In this document: positions 49,954 to 62,825 of the stretch, one piece after another | Numbering within the stretch: position 1 is the stretch's first letter | How the letters are laid out: each line of letters opens with the position of its first letter | Assembly (NCBI GenBank): GCA_022113835.1 | Contig: JAILWY010000012.1 | Location: 3,348,001-3,412,000, forward strand | Origin: Atopsyche davidsoni | Lineage: Eukaryota; Arthropoda; Insecta; Trichoptera; Hydrobiosidae | DNA length: 64,000 nt | Direction of reading: 5' to 3' | The notes under the pieces: model-generated | Seen by the model: only the letters and a program-made list of their open reading frames with translations | What the model was told of the DNA's origin: nothing | Database searches by the model: none | Translations under genes and position numbers: made by a program

Positions 49954-52900
49954 AATTAAATGTAAAAAAAAACGTTTGAGTATTGATTTTATGGGTTTCT
50001 ATTTAATTACTAATATAATTATAATTCATATCTCCCAAGTGGAGACTTGCAGATAACATTGATTCCAGATGCCCTAAGGGACTGCCGTGAACGTCATCGG
50101 AGAGATTTAGGGTTCATTTTTATCAAGTTTTTTCAGGAATATGTTTGCGGCTGAGTGGAACTGAAGGCGCGGATGACAATAAATATGACTCCCCTAGCTT
50201 AAGTTTCCTTATAAATCAGGAGGTAAACTATAAAGCTGAATAAACCGACCCTGCGATTTTTCAAATTTTTTTTTATGCACCTACCTTCATAATTTTTCAG
50301 AGGGATAAGTCAATCTGAAAAGAAGTAATTCATTTGCTAATTTGAAAACATGAAGAATAATATATTATCTAATGCATCAAAATATACAATATGCTGTGCA
50401 CTAAAGACGACTGTAAGAGACAAAGCTGTTTTTAAGGGTTATGTAGATTTATGGTTTTATATCTGCATTTTTGATACGCAACCAAAACAACTAAAGATAT
50501 TTATTTGCTTATTACTGAAAATGATAATGGTTTTGTGTCATTCAGAGTATCACAAATTCATCCAGCCTGTCACGAATAAAAAAAATTTTCTGTCGGGGTA
50601 AAAATAATTGGAAACTCAGTCAACAGAGGACAAAGCTCTTTATGAAAACAATTTTTTGCCACTAAATTTTTATTTACATAGCTTATACCAATATTTTTAT
50701 TATTTGAAATACATTTAAATCTATTAAAATTATATTAATTTCCTTTTTATTCTACTGCGTCGAACGAGAATATAAAATGTTCAAAAAAGACTACGTTTTT
50801 CGGCGTCTAGTAATGACACTCGGTCTTTTCTTCTCTCAGACGATCCTATGACATTTGAGACACCGCGTATATACATCCCTTCGGGAATCTCTGAGAGTAT
50901 TTTTTTAATTCGGAGGCATTCTTCTCGAGGAGTTTTAACGCGTCGCTTAATTTCTTTTCCCATTTATTGGCCGGTGATTTATAAGCCCCACAAATCTCTT
51001 AGTCATTATCTGGTGGAGGCAATCAATCGGTCGGGGCTTAGGCGGGGATTGTAGAGCAGTATGCATCCTGATTTATGTTAACACTGGCCTCATAAACCCG
51101 GGGACATCTGTTACGCACCGGCCTGCCCCGGGCCCGGTCGGATGAGAAATGAGACGCCTGTCTGCTTGTCAACGTTAATATACTCGAGATTCATTGGTCT
51201 CGTGCATATATTCAATATAACAAATTAATATTTGCTTTGTTTTGCTGCCACAACTATCTTCTAATGTTTCGTGCTGGAACTAGACACGTGTGAGAATGCG
51301 GTTGTACCGAAATGCGCTGACAATTGAGTAAATACGTGTTGGTGACATTCGTTTATATTTCACAGGAATTCATGGTGTTGTCATAATTTAAGTACTTTAA
51401 AACAATGTTTGGAATCTACAAAGATTTTAAGATCAGTCAAAATATTTGAAATTATTAAACAAAGGGTTGTTGGTTTCACGTTAATACATGTTAAAAAGTG
51501 CTCCAGTTTCTATTTGCCTTCTCGTAATATACCATGACTGTCATCACAATATCCAGAATTCACAATATGTATCCAGGTTATGAAAAGAAAGTATTCAACT
51601 AGGCATTACGTGGTGTTTTATAGACGCACGTTCTAGTAAAGCAAATATCAATACTTTCATTCAAACCAATTGAACCTTTTTTTGGAATTTGCGACAGGTG
51701 AAAGCCGTAAATGAAGACATGACTACCAAAAACATAGCACGTGTTCATCGACCGCTTACACACGACACCAATTCTCAAACCGTTACATCGTGAATTTATT
51801 GTCCGTGATATTATATGAAAATTAACAATAATCTAGTTTTTTGAGTATATATTGAAATATCAAAAAAGGATGTATTTTTTATTTGAGAATGAAATAATGT
51901 CCTGAGAATCGGAAACATATGAAGATTCTTTCTTGAAATATATAAGCAAAAGTTTTTCAGATCTAGCTCGCTATAACTGAGCTTATTAATATTAATAACG
52001 GATATGACAATACTAAGAAAGGTTTCAAAGGAACATCCTAGGAGGGAACTGGGTAGATATAGGTTACAGTAATATATGACACAGAAAAAAAATCTTTTCA
52101 GACTATTAGAAGATTTTCGTAACGATATCTCGGGCAATTTATCAATGGTTCATAGTATGAAAAATATTTTTTTAAAATTACTTTTTTTTGGACACGCAAT
52201 TTCCTTCCTCCGGGAGTTCCTAGTTTTGTGGGGTGTATTTTCCTTTCAGGCCACGCTCTTGTCAGGGGAGGTTGTAAATATATTGGGTCAGGTATTATTA
52301 TGAAATTTTCTTGTAATATGGTAACATTAACTTGTACACAGAGTCGACTTTTGTATTTCCGCCGCTCGATTAATATAATTATAGAATTTAAGACAACGTA
52401 TTGTGTTTTTGAAAATCGTTTACTGAACTTGACATTTTTTACTAATAAATAAAAAAAAATCTCTAATGGTTATTTGAATATTAATATTAATTATTAATAC
52501 TTAGAGTGCAACATATAAAATCAGGCTATCGTGGATACTGCTACAATGCCACATTTAAAACAAGGATCACTTTTAACATTGAAATATAAATTATAAAATT
52601 CACATGATAAATAAAATTTAGATTATCATAATGTTTTCACTCTCAAATATTTTCAACACAAAAATACTGATACAAAAAAAACATTTCGCAGAATATTTGC
52701 AAGCCAGAAAGTACAACTTTATTAAAACTCGTCGCTTTAATTGGGTGCATGTAAAATATTACGGTTTTTGGTATTTTTTTAAAAATAAAACAACAAAGAG
52801 GAAACGTTATTTATATCCAATCCTGTTGATAATGAAAATATTCAAACAATTTAACGAGAAAAACATATTTTCAAATTAATACGTAAAGAGCGATTCTTAT

Positions 52901-54840
52901 TTTCTGCTACACCCTCGATGGTTAAGGCAATGTTTTCAAGTCTTTATTAAGCATCCAAGATCTTCTAGACGCTAAAAATTAGACACTTTCTATGCAAAAC
53001 GCTGCCTGGCCGTATTGCAATTAAAAGGAGGTCTTGCATAACTGATTCCAGAGAAGGCTTAATTCTAACCTCACTTTACCGATTACAATTGCCGTTGAAT
53101 ATTTACCTTCATATTAATTTGAAAAAAAAAAACAATATACTTCTGTTTTACTCGAGGTAAATAGAGTGCCTGAAAATCAACTAAATATAACAGGTATCTT
53201 TGTTGTTTTTAGAACTGATGAATTTTGTAAACTTACATTGAAATCAATATTTTTGTAAATAAAAAAAAAAAAGTAATTTGATGTTTTTTTTTGAGAATTA
53301 AGCATATCCGAAGAATAATTTGAGTTTCTCAATGTTTAGAGTTTCTAGGGTATTTATATTCACGTATTAGTATTTCTTTCTAAATTGCAATACTTTATTG
53401 GCATTACAAATACAGATGAGAGCTTATTATTTCTATTGAAATTTCACATGAAAAAACTTTTTTTCCAAAAGTTAAACCTTAAGTTTTAAATGTGCGAGTA
53501 CTTGATGAGTTTTCATAAAAGTAAGGTTTTGATGTACTAAACACATTCGTGTTTAAATATGTTTTAGGATTTTTTTTGAAATTTGTAAAAATTAATGCTG
53601 AACTTTTTAAGAATATATTAACATTATAAAATAAAACGTTGGAAATACTTTTCACGTTGAGAGCTCTTTCACCCTTTAGATCCATAAAGTGCTTATGTGC
53701 TTCTACGCTATAATTTTCAATTTAAATTTACAGCAAAATAATTCAAACACTATTATGCACCGAACGAACATGAAAAAGCAATTAATGAACACAATACTAT
53801 GTACTCGTTAAGCCAAAAAGGACTTTGGAAACCTCTTATAGTTTATTTTAACTGAAAAATTACATTAGTTTATAAGGACTTAAAAAATAATATTCTAAAA
53901 GTTTGATTTATTTTTAAGATAAAATAGAGTGTAAAAAACTTTTTTCTTTTATGCAAAACTTCCAATCTATTGAAACGAATGAAATCTGTAATATCTCCGT
54001 CCCCGGAACACAATAAGCTTCCTTTGATATCTTAAAGGCAAATTGCAATTCCACTACAGGACGGATATAGATCTGGAAAATCTTTAGTAGTTACAACGTT
54101 GCACGCTCAATCGTTTTCACGGAAAATTAAATTAAAAATGATTAAAGCTGTCTGTTATTTTCCTGTCGGAACATCTTCGTTCCCGCTGAAAGCTTTTGAA
54201 CAAAGCGCATTGTGCTTTCATTGAAAAATGTGTGTACGGTACAACATTGTCGAGCTTTTTTTTTTACAGTGTCTGTGTATTTTTAAATGAAAGACCACTG
54301 CTCGGTTCTCATGTGGCCTGGATAAAACTATTGAGGCATGAAATATTATATTGTGCTTTCCAACTTTTCAGTGAGTAATTGACATGAACAAGTATGCTGC
54401 ATATTCTGATAAATATACAGTGACCTTAATTTTTACGGGAGTTTGTATGAATTCTATGATACTCACTTGTATGCAATGATTAATATTTGTGATCAAAACA
54501 GATGCAATACTATAATAGTTAGAAGATACGATTGTAAATCTAGTATTTAGGAATAGACTCGATATCAAAAATCCTAGAGAAATGTTTACAAAACACCCGT
54601 GAGATCCAAACACACACCTCCACGGCCATTGTGGCCAGGTGCTGTAACTAAATCTTACCAGTTAAATGAAAAATGCGGCTTAATATTTTTTTAAATTATA
54701 CACATTGGTAAATATGAACCCAATCTGCATGTGTGCCTCAAAAAATATATAATAACAATACCGTTTCTTTTGCGTACACTGCTGGTTTCAAGCGTATTGT
54801 TTTCATGTATAATTTAACTTTCGCACAAATCTCAACGACA
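49954..54840. other. Intergenic sequence with one GC-rich island
   Basis: AT-rich except for about 50820-51190. That island is GC-rich and non-repetitive (GCCCCGGGCCCGG at about 51124) and contains homeodomain-like and palindromic motifs. It has no convincing coding frame and could be a conserved regulatory element. Nothing else is supported. Confidence 0.35.
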
Positions 54841-54855
54841 GTGCTTTAAGAAAGC

Positions 54856-56340
54856 TTGTATTTTTTTTTACTCTGTAAAGATTTGATTAAACAGCGTAGG
54901 TATGTGGGTTTGATTAGGTTCGCAGGCCTCCCTGCCGCGTTCATTGCCGCCCAGGGAACACATTTAGTATGGCCCGGGATGATCAAATTACAAATGTCGA
55001 GCCCTCCTGGTAGTATTGCGGTTTCGGGCCCAGCCTCCCCGCACATAAAGCCTGATATATGGAACTTCTTTCGGTTTGTCGAAATTTGTAGCTGTCTTCC
55101 CGTGCGGGACTTGCCCATTGATGGAGTGCCCGTGAAATTAAGTGATTTCGAAAAGTACTTAACCTCTCATTTACCAATGTATATATTTCAACCAATTCTC
55201 AACTAAGTAATTCACAAAAATAATTATTTTTAAAAAATATTTAGTTTAGTGTCCAGTTTTTATCATTGGTGCGATTAGTTTTGCTAATAAGGTTGACATC
55301 TTCAAGCAATGTTTTGCTAGACTGCCACACTGTTAGTCAATTATTAACTTACTTTACGCAGTGTAGTTATTAATATACTCGTATATATACAAAAAATACA
55401 CCTGGGCGAATATAGTATAGTATTATGAACTATAATGCCGCCTCATGCATATATAATAAAACAATAAGGCAATAAGACATCATTGTAATATATGTGTTTC
55501 AAATGCAAACCTATCGATTGTTTAAAAAAAAATAATTTAAACTATATCACATAAAAAATTTTTTTTACAAAATATCATGGGTGATGAATTAATAAGGTAG
55601 TTTTTTGGAAATGTATCTCTGTACGGTGGAAACTATTTTTTTTTTAAAACAATTTTTACATTATGAACAACACGAATATGACACGACTATTCCTTAAAAA
55701 AATACAAACGTAATAAAATATATATTTTTTGACATAAACCAAAATTTCCTTTTCGTGAATATTTTTACAACTAAATAAGATTTAGGCCGTTCTCTCAGAT
55801 TGTTAGAATTCTTTCTCAAAAAGGTAAAAAATATATTTCAAATATTTACCATAAAACCTTGACATGAAAAATCTATTCGTCCACTACACTTTGCCATTAG
55901 CTCCAAAAAAGGCTCGTTTTCAAAGAGATTTGAGGTATCCTCTCGACTTACTGACTCCCCATGCGTACAAACCTGAGACTTTTCCGCAATAGTCGAATCC
56001 ACCCAAGCAAATGCTCCGGAACCCGCCCACAGCCTCTGTTGATCTTGCACGACAAACAGGTCTGAACTACCACCCCAAGCATCCAAGAAATTCAGCCTAA
56101 AATTCCAATGGACCCAGACTTAAAAAAGATCGGCCCTAAGCTTTTTTTTAGAGTCAGGCTTTCATTATTTAATTCTTCATCTTTCGTTGCCTCTCCTCAT
56201 AGGAGGTTGGTGCCTATTTTTGAACTTGTCTCAATCTTGGGCCAGTCTTACCAGTCCGGCTACACTTCCGATCTATTGAATGTACTGCGTACTGTCTCAA
56301 TCCTCACTTTGATTTCCTGGTGAGGAAACAACTCATTCAA
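54856..56340. other. Two compositionally distinct, unidentified blocks
   Basis: About 54890-55150 and 55860-56330 are GC-richer than their flanks and open on both strands (116 codons on +, 90 on - in the first; 82 on - and 71 on + in the second). I recognise no domain and see no flanking splice or terminal-repeat structure. They may be retroposon or gene fragments, or conserved non-coding sequence. Confidence 0.3.
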
Positions 56341-56987
56341 CCAGCTGATAGGGGTAGTTAGTTTTTAATAGACAACGTAACTGATACTGATAAATTGACA
56401 CATCATACGAGACTCATTTCTTTCAAGATTTTTATTTTCCCCGCCGTTCCTTGTCATCTACGTTCTAAGTCCGGCCCTGACGGATGTTGTACAATCGTAC
56501 ACCGGCATGTTTGGGTAGTTGTTCTACTTTTTTTACATTTACAAATAAAAAACACGTTGTATTTCATATTACGCGTATTATTTAAATTTCCCTCGTCTCG
56601 GAGTGATGCTTCCGCCCGCTCGCCTCCATCCTGTCGTTAATGTTTAAGAATATTTCCGTGCGTACATTTCACTTTCATAACGCTAATCTGTTTTTAAATT
56701 CATTTCAGTTCTATTTCTGTGGATGTAATACAAAGAAGCGTGTTGTATTGATCACACATTTGATATCGGCGAAGAGTTTTTAAATATCGCAGTAAAAATA
56801 TTTGTAAACTCTATAAGTAAAACAGTGCATTTAATTTGCATGTTACAACTAATAATGATTTATCACCATCGTGTGGAATTTATAAAAGCATTATAATTTA
56901 TGATTTATTAAGCCATACAATATGTTCCATGTTTATACTATAAATATAACCTTTTAACAAATCAAATTACAAACAGGAAATAATAAA

Positions 56988-57052
56988 AATGCCGTAAGCT
57001 TTTAAAAACATATATTTACTCTGTTTACATCCGTAAGCTTTTAAAAAAAATA
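56988..57052. repeat. Short direct repeat
   Basis: CCGTAAGCTTTTAAAAA occurs twice about 40 bp apart (near 56992 and 57031), separated by AT-rich sequence. Its origin is unknown. Confidence 0.7.
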
Positions 57053-58877
57053 ACAATGCTGTTAGAAGATATATTAAAAAACAAAACATTTTCATCTCCA
57101 TCTGAAGTCATTATTTTATTGCCCTATTTCTTCATTGCTTTCAACTTTCATTTTTATGATCTTCGTTCAACCATCACAATTTGAGTCACAGGGGCAGCTT
57201 TCATTTTCTTCATGGAAGGGTAGTTTTCGTTATTGCATCTAGTATTGAACAATTGTTTAACATATAAAATTATTTCTAATATTGTTTTAAAATAGATATT
57301 TTTATATTAGAGTTATGAAGTTTCATTTCTTTGTTTAAATATTTAAAGATACAATTAAAAGTAATACACATTTTTTTTAAAACAACAAAGCAACAACTTA
57401 CACACATAAACAAGTACTTTAGTTATAGATAATTATCATTGAATATCCAATTAAAATAAACAAAACTATCAAGTTTTATAAATGCCTTTTAAGGAAGAAC
57501 TCTGGCTAAATGTTGTAAGATAAGAAGATGTTTCGTTAACTAAATGCTTGAATTATTCCATTACTTGGCTATTCAAAAAGACATTTGATTCCTCATTTGT
57601 ATCAGCGACTAGGTGGTTTAAATAAACAATACGAAGCCGCCAAAAATAAAGCAGGAACGTCTAAAGAAATTTCTTCGGGATAATAACACAGCCAGCGCAT
57701 AATAGATTTTGCACTAAAACCCAGTGGATATTACCGCATTTAATATTTAATTAACGTGACATCGCAGACTGGAGAGGGAAGTGACAAAGAGAGAATTTCC
57801 CAAGGTGTTCGGTGTATCCGCCGCTAAGTCGCTCGCCTGCGGTGACGAAGTGGAGAATGGAAACAAAATTCGCCTGAAGAGCGACTGGCAAATGAAGATG
57901 CTCAAGCTAACGACGCTGTCTCCGAAGTCTTGAATATTTAATGGCGTACATCAAGTAGCTGCCGGAGGACGACTCGGAAGTGAGGTAAAGGTGTTTCATC
58001 GATCAGGTGTGTCTGTGTACCTCGTGTAACATACTGCTTGCTTTGATTGATTGACAAGTTTTTTTTTACATTTAGGCAGAGTATGGTGGAGTTCCGTTTT
58101 ATTTTTTTTTTTGTATTAGTCAAACAAATAAAATGTTCCAAATAAGTTGAGAAAATATAAATATTTATCAAACAGTAATTTTTTTACGCCTGAGAAATAT
58201 TTTAAAGCATGTTTTATTTTATACTCAAGGTAATAAAACATAACAAAATATATTCCTTAAAGCAAATTTTAAAAAAAGATTTGTGAGTGATATTCGTAAT
58301 TTCTTATTCAGTAAATATTTCAAAGTTTTTAAGACATTGCGTTCTCGCGGTGGTTCAAAATAAAAAAAACTACAAAACACCCTCATCACACAAAGTGTTC
58401 ATTCTTTAATACTAGGAACGAAAAATATATATCAGCAAACGTCACATATACAAGTTTATAAATAACTCTCCACAGCCACGCTTTTTAATATTCTTATCTG
58501 AATTTAGAATTACAATTTCAGCCGCTGAAAAGCCGGCAGGCCCTGTCAGGGTGCCATGGCCTCAAGGCTTCTCCAGCCGCGCAACCAGGGGTCGTGACGT
58601 CACACGTGTGCGGGTCCTTTGAATTTTTCCGTAGCGAATGCGGCGTCGGGACGTTTTGTAGACAACATGTGTGTTTGCGTGCGTCGAGGGCGCCGACTCA
58701 CCTGACATCCGCGTGCCGACGAGATGTACGGGCCTGGGCGCGGGCTGATCTACAAACCAAGACGACACTAGAATGAAAATTATTTTTGTGGATTTCTTAC
58801 ACAAATGCAAGTGGTTACATATTAAACAAGTGTTAATTATGTAATTTTTTTGGAAAGTAGTCAATAAGAAAGGTATA
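57053..58877. other. Intergenic sequence with GC-rich blocks near 57.8 and 58.6 kb
   Basis: About 57760-57990 and 58510-58760 are GC-rich. The second contains, on the minus strand, an open 66-bp segment (58767 to 58702) bounded by TTCATTCTAG and TCAG|GTGAGT, which could be an exon of an unknown transcript. No homology is recognised for either block. Both lie just upstream of the mariner remnant. Confidence 0.3.
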
Positions 58878-59637
58878 CGAGGGCGGTCCGATAAATAATT
58901 AACCCATCTGAAAAATACGTTTTCTCGAGGTCTGCAAAGTAGGCCTCCGTGGCGGCGATGACTTCTTCATTCGACTTGAAGTTCTGCCCGACGAGTGACT
59001 TCTTCAAGTTTGGAAACAAAAAATAATCGCACGGGGCCAAATCTGGAGAATACGGTGGATGGGGGAGCAGTTCGTAGTGCGATTCGACTAATTTGGCCGT
59101 GACGACGGCGGAGGTGTGAGCCGGTGCGTTGTCATGGTGAAAGAGCACTTTTTTTTCTGCAATTCGGCGTCGAATCGGCCCAATAATTTGGCATAGTAGA
59201 GCCCTGTGACCGTTTTGCCCTTCTCCAGGTAGTCAACGTAGATCACACCTTGTGAATCCCAGAAAACAGTGGCCATCACCTTTCCGGCCGATAGGACAGT
59301 CTTCGCCTTCTTCGGAGCACGTTCGCCGGGTGAAGTCCACTGTTTCGACTGTTCCTTGGTCTCTAGTGTGTACCAGTAGATCCATGTTTCGTCGAAGGTC
59401 ACGAAACGACACAGAAACTCCTTCGGATTGCGCAATCACCGAACCATCGAATCACCGACCGATATTGCTCTTTTTCCATTTTTCTAAAATACGCGTACAC
59501 GTCCGCTTCCACACGCGGTCAAAACAAAACAACGAGTCCGATTCGGCTGAAATTTTGACAGTAGCCGTCTACAAAAACTCTCTTGCGATACTAGCACCAT
59601 CGGGCGGTGAGGCTAAGTACTTATCGGACCGCCCTCG
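58878..59637 (-). mobile_element. mariner-family transposon, internally deleted
   Basis: A 760-bp element with terminal inverted repeats CGAGGGCGGTCCGATAA at both ends, extending imperfectly to about 28 bp. It is flanked by TA at 58876-58877 and 59638-59639, the expected mariner target duplication. Typical mariners are about 1.3 kb, so roughly 0.5 kb is missing. The gene on the minus strand is broken (next entry). Both ends look usable by a transposase supplied in trans. Confidence 0.92.
58900..59479 (-). pseudogene. mariner transposase remnant (DD34D)
   Basis: It reads on the minus strand. An ATG at 59479 begins MEKEQYRSVIRWF, the normal start. Almost all of the N-terminal helix-turn-helix region is then deleted, and the frame is lost near 59440. 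The catalytic part resumes with FVTFDETWIYWYT (first Asp). After a one-base indel in an A-run at about 59149-59156 the other frame gives LFHHDNAPAH (second Asp) and PYSPDLAPCDYFLFP (third Asp). There are 34 residues between the second and third Asp, so this is a DD34D mariner. The C-terminus is cut after YFSDGL and runs into the terminal repeat. With at least three lesions it cannot make an active enzyme. Confidence 0.93.
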
Positions 59638-59639
59638 TA

Positions 59640-62394
59640 TGTTACATAAATATCACAAATAATGAATTGAACACAAATAAAATTATATTTTGATACTTTC
59701 ACGAAAGCTTTATATAAAAATGTGCTTATACGTAAATTTGTATTTATTTGTGTTTTTTTAAATTTATAATTCACCAAATACAGTAGTTACCCTTTTAACA
59801 ATTCTTTTTAAGATATCAACTTTTTTTGCAAAGCATATTGTTTCTGAACCAATTAATTTATCAAACAAATATCAAATTCATACAGAGCGAAAAATTAGGG
59901 GTTGTGAAAATCGGATTTATGTTGTTAATAAATCTAGATTCATATCGTCATTGTGCCACAGCCCTTGCGTTTCAACGGATGCTGGCGCTCTTTTTTTCCG
60001 TGCTTTTCTCGGCTTTCACTCTTTGCTTTTTTTTTTTTACAGTGAATATGGATTTTCTGAAAAAACGGACGGTCGTGGGGGGTGACTTCGCTTTTTGAAA
60101 AAGACATTGGAAAAGTGTCGCGCTTTTTAGACGAAGGCGTGCCATGAAACGTACTGGAACAGCGTTTTCCCTCATTTTGACTTGACTTTAGGGTAGCCGG
60201 GGTTTTCATTTGAACGTCCTTTTACGCTCCCATTCGCACTAAAAACATGTCAGGCACGTTATTGAAATAAATATATCCTGTATTACTCATATTTGTACTC
60301 TAAATTTGTTCTAGTGCTTACCAGAAATACAGCGAAAATATTTTTACTGGGTAATAAATAAATATTATTAAAACTACTTGTAATAATTTTTGAAATTACA
60401 TCATTCTTAGCACACTGGAAAATATTAAAGTTTTACACTATCTTAAATTCTATATCTTAAAGCTGTATAAAGTATTATATTTAAAATGTATATTTTTAAT
60501 TAAACTAAGTCAATACATATTTAACAAAGCTTTGACTTGATTATAAAAGGGAGGAGTCTATTATTTACACTGTTCATTAAGAGTAAAAAAAAGTATCTGT
60601 ACCAATCGATCATTAATTGGTCATTGGTGTTATTTGTGAAATATACAACGAAAAAATCATAGAAAACTTGCAATAAAATAGGTATTTCGTAAAAACTATG
60701 TTTTTGGGAAAAAAAATTATTATTTATAGGTTCACTTTGATTTGATATCAGAAAAGTCATTTATTAAGAGTGAAATTTACTAAACGCGTTTTTTTTTTCA
60801 AGGGTTAATAATTTTTAATACATAATTGAATTTAAAATGTTAATAACTGTAAAAAAACGCAGCTGCTACAATATTTCAGAATTTAAAATCTATCACCGGA
60901 AAACGTTTAAAATATTTAACGACGTAATAACGTTCGATGTTCTTTCTCCGAAGCTACCGGAGGAGGAAATGGAATTAATATTAAAAGTTCTTCTGCATAA
61001 TTACCACTTTAATAATATTATAAAGTCATAAAACCCGAGCGTGCTTCTCTCGCCCAGACATAAGTAAGTGCAGAAGAAGGCAAAAGTAGCAACGATAGAA
61101 AAAGACCGCCCCTTGTCAGTTCTTTTATAACAGTACAGAGATGTTCGTTCGTTCAGTACTTCAACATCAAGAAAAGTATTTTTATACGGACCGGTTGTAA
61201 ATAATCAATATAAAAGGATTTATCTGATATTATCACTGAAATTTAAATGTATTATGCTCAATAAATGTCAAATGACAGTGATAAGTTGCGTTTATTCAAG
61301 ACACTCTTGGGAGAATGCCGCGGCGTGCTTTGACCAAGTGACCTCTATAACTGGCAAGAAATATAAAAAAAACTATCTTTATAGATTTAAATGTATTTTA
61401 TATTTAAGGATAATGCATGAATACACGTGTTTTTTTATTCTTTAGTGACTTTATTTCGCTCAGTACTTCATAAAACCTGGTCGTAACAGGTAGTCTAATG
61501 CAGTTAATCACTTAACGTAGGTCTGGGTTCGAATCGTAATTTACTTGTAGTTTTATGTATGAATCTTACCATATTATAATAAATAGTTTTTTTAAGCTAG
61601 GAGTTGCTTCAAAGTCGATTGGTATGCAGTTTAAATTGCTGCTCGTAGACTCCCAGCAAAGTCCACGAGGCTTGTTTTTAAGGATTCGGGTTTATTCTGG
61701 AGGCCAGTAGCCTCATTTACTGAAAGGCCGCACTCTCGGCTCTTATCAGATCTGGTTGCGTAGGGGATGCGAACGGAAGCAGTCTCAGCATTACAATTAT
61801 GTAAAAGGCATTTTTCTACTCGCTGCCAAGATTTAACAAAGACATTCACAAACAATACTAGTTCCCAAGAACTATATATAACCAACTTACTTAGTATCCA
61901 TAGTTAATTGTAATAAATTCATTATTTATTACAATTGCATGCATTACTTGACATTGGTTATTGAAAAAAATAAAGCTTCCAAAAATCTGTATAAAAAAAA
62001 ATATTTTCAATATTTTACATTAAAATTATTTATTATATTATGTAAAAGCATTTTTTCACTGATTAATTGTTTCAGATTACTGATTAATTGATCAGTGTAG
62101 CTATTTGTTTTAAAAAAATATTTTTTTTTTTGTAAGACAATGAATTTTTAGATTAAAAATGAATTAATAAAAATAAAAGTAGTTTTATAAGTAGTAGAAA
62201 GTTTTTAATGTAGCAGCCATACAAATGTAACTTTTTATTGGTATCTCATTTCCATTATAATAATTCTAGGGTCCCATCATCGGCCCACAAATGGTAGCAA
62301 TAAAAAGTACGAATGCGTTTTTTATAGTTCTCCAGGTTGTTTAATGCCAGAAGTAACATCAAGGAGACTCTGGCGCGACAACTTTACTTTTAAC
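59640..62394. other. Intergenic AT-rich sequence, no supported gene
   Basis: A purine/pyrimidine-skewed patch lies at about 59980-60220. A 64-codon + frame at 60837-61031 has fairly protein-like composition but no recognised family. At 61525-61535 GGGTTCGAATC resembles a polymerase III B-box, without a tRNA fold around it. None is strong enough to call. Confidence 0.3.
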
Positions 62395-62825
62395 CAAATT
62401 GATATCTAGTGAACTTCGTGTCCTTAGAGATGGCGAAACAGAATGCGCACTTTTGAGAGATCCCCCTTCAAAGTTCACTTTATTATTGGTACTTCGGAAA
62501 GAAATAAAACAAACAAGACGTTAACTGAACCAAGATTGTGTTTTCTCTACGCTGGTCTCTGGAGACGTGTCCAATTTCTTAAGGAGGTTGATGCGCGGAA
62601 CAAGTTGATCGCAGTCATTGAAATTTTAGGCAAATTGATATCTCGTGAACATTGTGTCCTTTAAAGTTCACTGTATTATTGGTTCTTTAGAAAGAAAAAA
62701 AAAAGTTAAATTAAACAAGATTTTTTTTCTTCACAAAGGTCTTTGGGGACGAGTCCTATTTCCAAAATGATTACAGTCATTTAAACCAAGAGTTAAATTG
62801 AAATCTCGTGATCTTCACTTACAAA
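62395..62825 (+). repeat. Degenerate tandem repeat, unit about 0.2 kb
   Basis: Three decayed copies can be aligned. CAAATTGATATCTAGTGAAC (62395), CAAATTGATATCTCGTGAAC (62631) and AAATTGAAATCTCGTGATC (62795) mark the same point. AAAGTTCACTTTATTATTGG (62469) and AAAGTTCACTGTATTATTGG (62663) mark a second. GTCTCTGGAGACGTGTCC and GTCTTTGGGGACGAGTCC mark a third. The first two copies are 236 bp apart and the third is shortened. It may be a satellite fragment or the repeated end of an unidentified element. Confidence 0.65.

Noticed and set aside
59252..59662. A 136-codon + frame
   Set aside because: It lies antisense to the mariner transposase remnant and its terminal repeat.
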